A stretch of 64,000 nucleotides of DNA, taken from positions 1 through 64,000 of the forward strand of contig JAJOJJ010000031.1 in the NCBI GenBank assembly GCA_021208685.1. Direction: 5' to 3'. Origin of the DNA: Saccharospirillaceae bacterium. GTDB taxonomy: Bacteria; Pseudomonadota; Gammaproteobacteria; Pseudomonadales; Oceanobacteraceae. Shown in pieces: positions 62,385-64,000 of the stretch. The translations under genes and the position numbers were made by a program. The first letter of the stretch is position 1. The number at the start of each line of letters is the position of its first letter. The notes below the pieces were generated by a model. That model ran no database searches. It saw only the letters and a list, made by a program, of their open reading frames with translations, and was not told the origin of the DNA.

Positions 62385-63018
62385 TGGCGTTCTCCTGAGG
62401 ATGAGGACGGGAAGCATCCAGATCACGCAGATGCTGCAACAGCGCGGCACGGTATTCTTCGGCACGCTCCTGCAGATAAGGTTTGCTCAGCTTGCGGATG
62501 CGGTATACCGCAAACGGCTCCAGATAGCCCATATCACACAGTCCGGCACTCTGCTCAAAGGGCCGCAGATACTCGCTCAGCGGACGGCGATTAATGCCTT
62601 GTGCGCGGAATGAATTCACCGGCCCGCCAGCCGTAATAACCAGCCACAACGCCTTACCCGCCAGCGCCTGAGACTGCTGTTCCTGCTGCTCGTTCTGGCC
62701 ATAAGCAAAGCCGGAGTCGAACACCCGGTCCTGCCATTCTTTCAGCAGGGCCGGGGCGCTGTACCAGTACAGCGGAAACTGAAAAATAATCAGATCGTGC
62801 GACAGCAGCAACGCCTGCTCACGCGCCACGTTGATATGAAAATCCGGGTACTCTTCGTACAGATCATGCACCGTGACCTGCTCCAGTCCACGCACGGCCG
62901 CCAGCAACTCGTGGTTACCATACGAATGGTGATGCAGGGGATGAGCGTAAACAATCAGGGCGCGTGATGCCGTTGCATGGGGTTCAGCCACAGGAGAAGA
63001 CGTCTGCAATTCAGCCAC
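62377..63018 (-). CDS. KefF/KefG-like NAD(P)H oxidoreductase
   Basis: 213 residues, GTG start, overlapping the yciH stop by eight bases. Flavodoxin-like quinone reductase fold: ALIVYAHPLHHHSYGN, LIIFQFPLYWYSAPALLKEW, LWLVITAGGPVNSF, RRPLSEYLRPFEQSAGLCDM. Same fold as the KefF/KefG ancillary subunits that activate KefC/KefB and reduce quinones. The overlap with the Kef antiporter gene supports a two-subunit system; which subunit type it is cannot be settled by eye. Confidence 0.9.
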   Translation of the reverse strand: MAELQTSSPVAEPHATASRALIVYAHPLHHHSYGNHELLAAVRGLEQVTVHDLYEEYPDFHINVAREQALLLSHDLIIFQFPLYWYSAPALLKEWQDRVFDSGFAYGQNEQQEQQSQALAGKALWLVITAGGPVNSFRAQGINRRPLSEYLRPFEQSAGLCDMGYLEPFAVYRIRKLSKPYLQERAEEYRAALLQHLRDLDASRPHPQENANA

Positions 63019-63370
63019 CGGCCTTTTTTACCGTGAAGCCGCGTTTGCTCAGCTCACTGACCAGCAGATCACGCTGATCGCCCTGAATCTCAATCAGGCC
63101 GTCCTTTAACGCCCCGCCAACGCCGCATTTCTGCTTCAGCTCTTTCGCCAGCGTCTTCAGTTCAGCCCCCAGCAAAGGCACACCGCTGACCAGGGTCACC
63201 ACTTTGCCGCCACGGCCTTTGCTCTCGCGGCTGACACGTACGATACCGTCTCCGGCCGGTAACTCAGGTTCGCCGCAACGGCACCGATCCTGAGGTTCAC
63301 GACACTCAGGACAGGCCCGGCCAAACTCGGTTGAATACACCAGACCACCGGAAGAGGATTTTTTCGCCAT
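63011..63370 (-). CDS. yciH: SUI1/eIF1-like protein YciH
   Basis: 119 residues from ATG 63368-63370. N-terminal cysteine cluster CPECREPQDRCRCGEP, unlike shorter SUI1 proteins and possibly zinc-binding. SUI1 domain with RGGKVVTLVSGVPL, LKQKCGVGGALKDGLIEIQGDQRD and a C-terminal GFTVKKAGG. It is related to eukaryotic initiation factor eIF1 and influences initiation fidelity. It overlaps the downstream KefF/G-like gene, an unexpected partnership. Confidence 0.92.
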   Translation of the reverse strand: MAKKSSSGGLVYSTEFGRACPECREPQDRCRCGEPELPAGDGIVRVSRESKGRGGKVVTLVSGVPLLGAELKTLAKELKQKCGVGGALKDGLIEIQGDQRDLLVSELSKRGFTVKKAGG

Positions 63371-63483
63371 GGGAACACTCACACTGCTGACAGAACCAGA
63401 GCCTGTTCAACTGATTAAGCAGGCCCCAGCCAATAATGACCGTAAAGAAGCGGCAAACTAAACCATCCACCGCCCTGACGCAA

Positions 63484-64000
63484 TCACCGATTTCCGCTCG
63501 CCGGGGCGGATTCCGCCGTGCTTTTCTGCCCGTCTGTTGCCGCTTTCAGCAGGGGGGAATCCGTCGCCAGCAACAGACCATAGCCGAGCAGAAGCTGGGC
63601 GCTGATATAGAGACTGACAATCACCGGCGTGGAATGCTCAAACGGCAGCCAGAAACGGTTTACGCCAATCAGGCTGTCGGCCAGCATGAACAGCATGCCA
63701 CCGGCAGCGACCCAGCGATTGGCACTGCGCCACGCCAGCACCGCCATGCCCCACAGGCACAACACATAAACCAGCACCGGCCACCACAACGCACCGGTAT
63801 TGGGATAAAACTGCCACAGCAGAACAACGGCAAACAGCGCCGGCATCCCGGCCCTGAAAACATCCCCGCGACGGCTCTGGCGCACCGGCCACAGCAGCGC
63901 GATATAACTCAGCTGCGCCAGTAAAAATGCCGCCAGTGCCTGCGTCAAAAACAGGCTGCGGTCAACGTCGAGAAACACATCCCCGGCAGCGGAGGTCAGC
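63484..64000 (-). CDS. YhhN family (lysoplasmalogenase-like) membrane protein, partial
   Basis: The C-terminal part of the protein. The frame stays open to the window edge and the residues before the apparent start, LTSAAGDVFLDVDR, match the family's AAGDxFL motif, so the true start lies beyond base 64000. About six membrane segments are visible, with FLLAQLSYIALL and GMLFMLADSLIGVNRF near the conserved acidic sites. YhhN/TMEM86 proteins can hydrolyse lysoplasmalogen vinyl-ether bonds; bacterial function is often unproven. Confidence 0.88.
   Translation of the reverse strand, partial: LTSAAGDVFLDVDRSLFLTQALAAFLLAQLSYIALLWPVRQSRRGDVFRAGMPALFAVVLLWQFYPNTGALWWPVLVYVLCLWGMAVLAWRSANRWVAAGGMLFMLADSLIGVNRFWLPFEHSTPVIVSLYISAQLLLGYGLLLATDSPLLKAATDGQKSTAESAPASGNR

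Overview
The window reads as chromosomal DNA of a marine gammaproteobacterium, probably an Oceanospirillales relative. This is inferred from gene order and protein style only: rpsP-rimM-trmD-rplS, purL divergent from mltF, yciH, tadA and a TatT-type TRAP system. Most genes are compact and on the minus strand.

Layout. 1-620 is a non-coding array of short perfect dyads. 0.6-16.9 kb holds a frameshifted trxB, a membrane protein carrying a c-di-GMP-type MshEN module, two envelope proteins, a tatT-tatP-tatQM TRAP operon, phoH, a LOG-family hydrolase and a KefC-like antiporter. 17-23.4 kb holds a large peptidase/propeller/barrel protein, an alpha/beta hydrolase, a yellow/MRJP-like protein and truC. 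23.43-24.37 kb is an AT-rich gene-free stretch with six consensus DnaA boxes, all in one orientation. 24.4-27.4 kb is dsbC and the ribosomal protein/tRNA modification operon.

27.6-40.5 kb is the most striking part. It is a tightly overlapped minus-strand operon encoding an MMPL exporter, a UbiA prenyltransferase, a class I HMG-CoA reductase fused to an APH-type kinase, a rifampin-phosphotransferase-like dikinase, a GNAT-like protein, an OleC-like AMP ligase, a CDP-alcohol phosphotransferase and a CarS-like CTP transferase. The likely logic is: reduce a thioester to an alcohol, phosphorylate it, activate it with CTP, transfer it, prenylate it and export the product. That suggests an undescribed isoprenoid-linked or polar lipid. 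Product and pathway order are inference.

40.9-45.9 kb holds emrAB (emrB frameshifted), a SHOCT protein and a divergent azoR/LysR pair. 46-51.9 kb is AT-richer accessory DNA: a kelch protein, membrane proteins, a SUKH-like protein, an integron-cassette-like gene and hairpin repeats. 51.9-64 kb returns to core genes: purL, mltF, tadA, an ExbB-like protein, a thioesterase, a Kef system, yciH and a yhhN gene that runs off the window.

Three normally intact genes (trxB, emrB, and the CDP-alcohol transferase/CarS pair) each carry an apparent single-base frameshift. Indel errors in the assembly must be considered before calling any of them broken.
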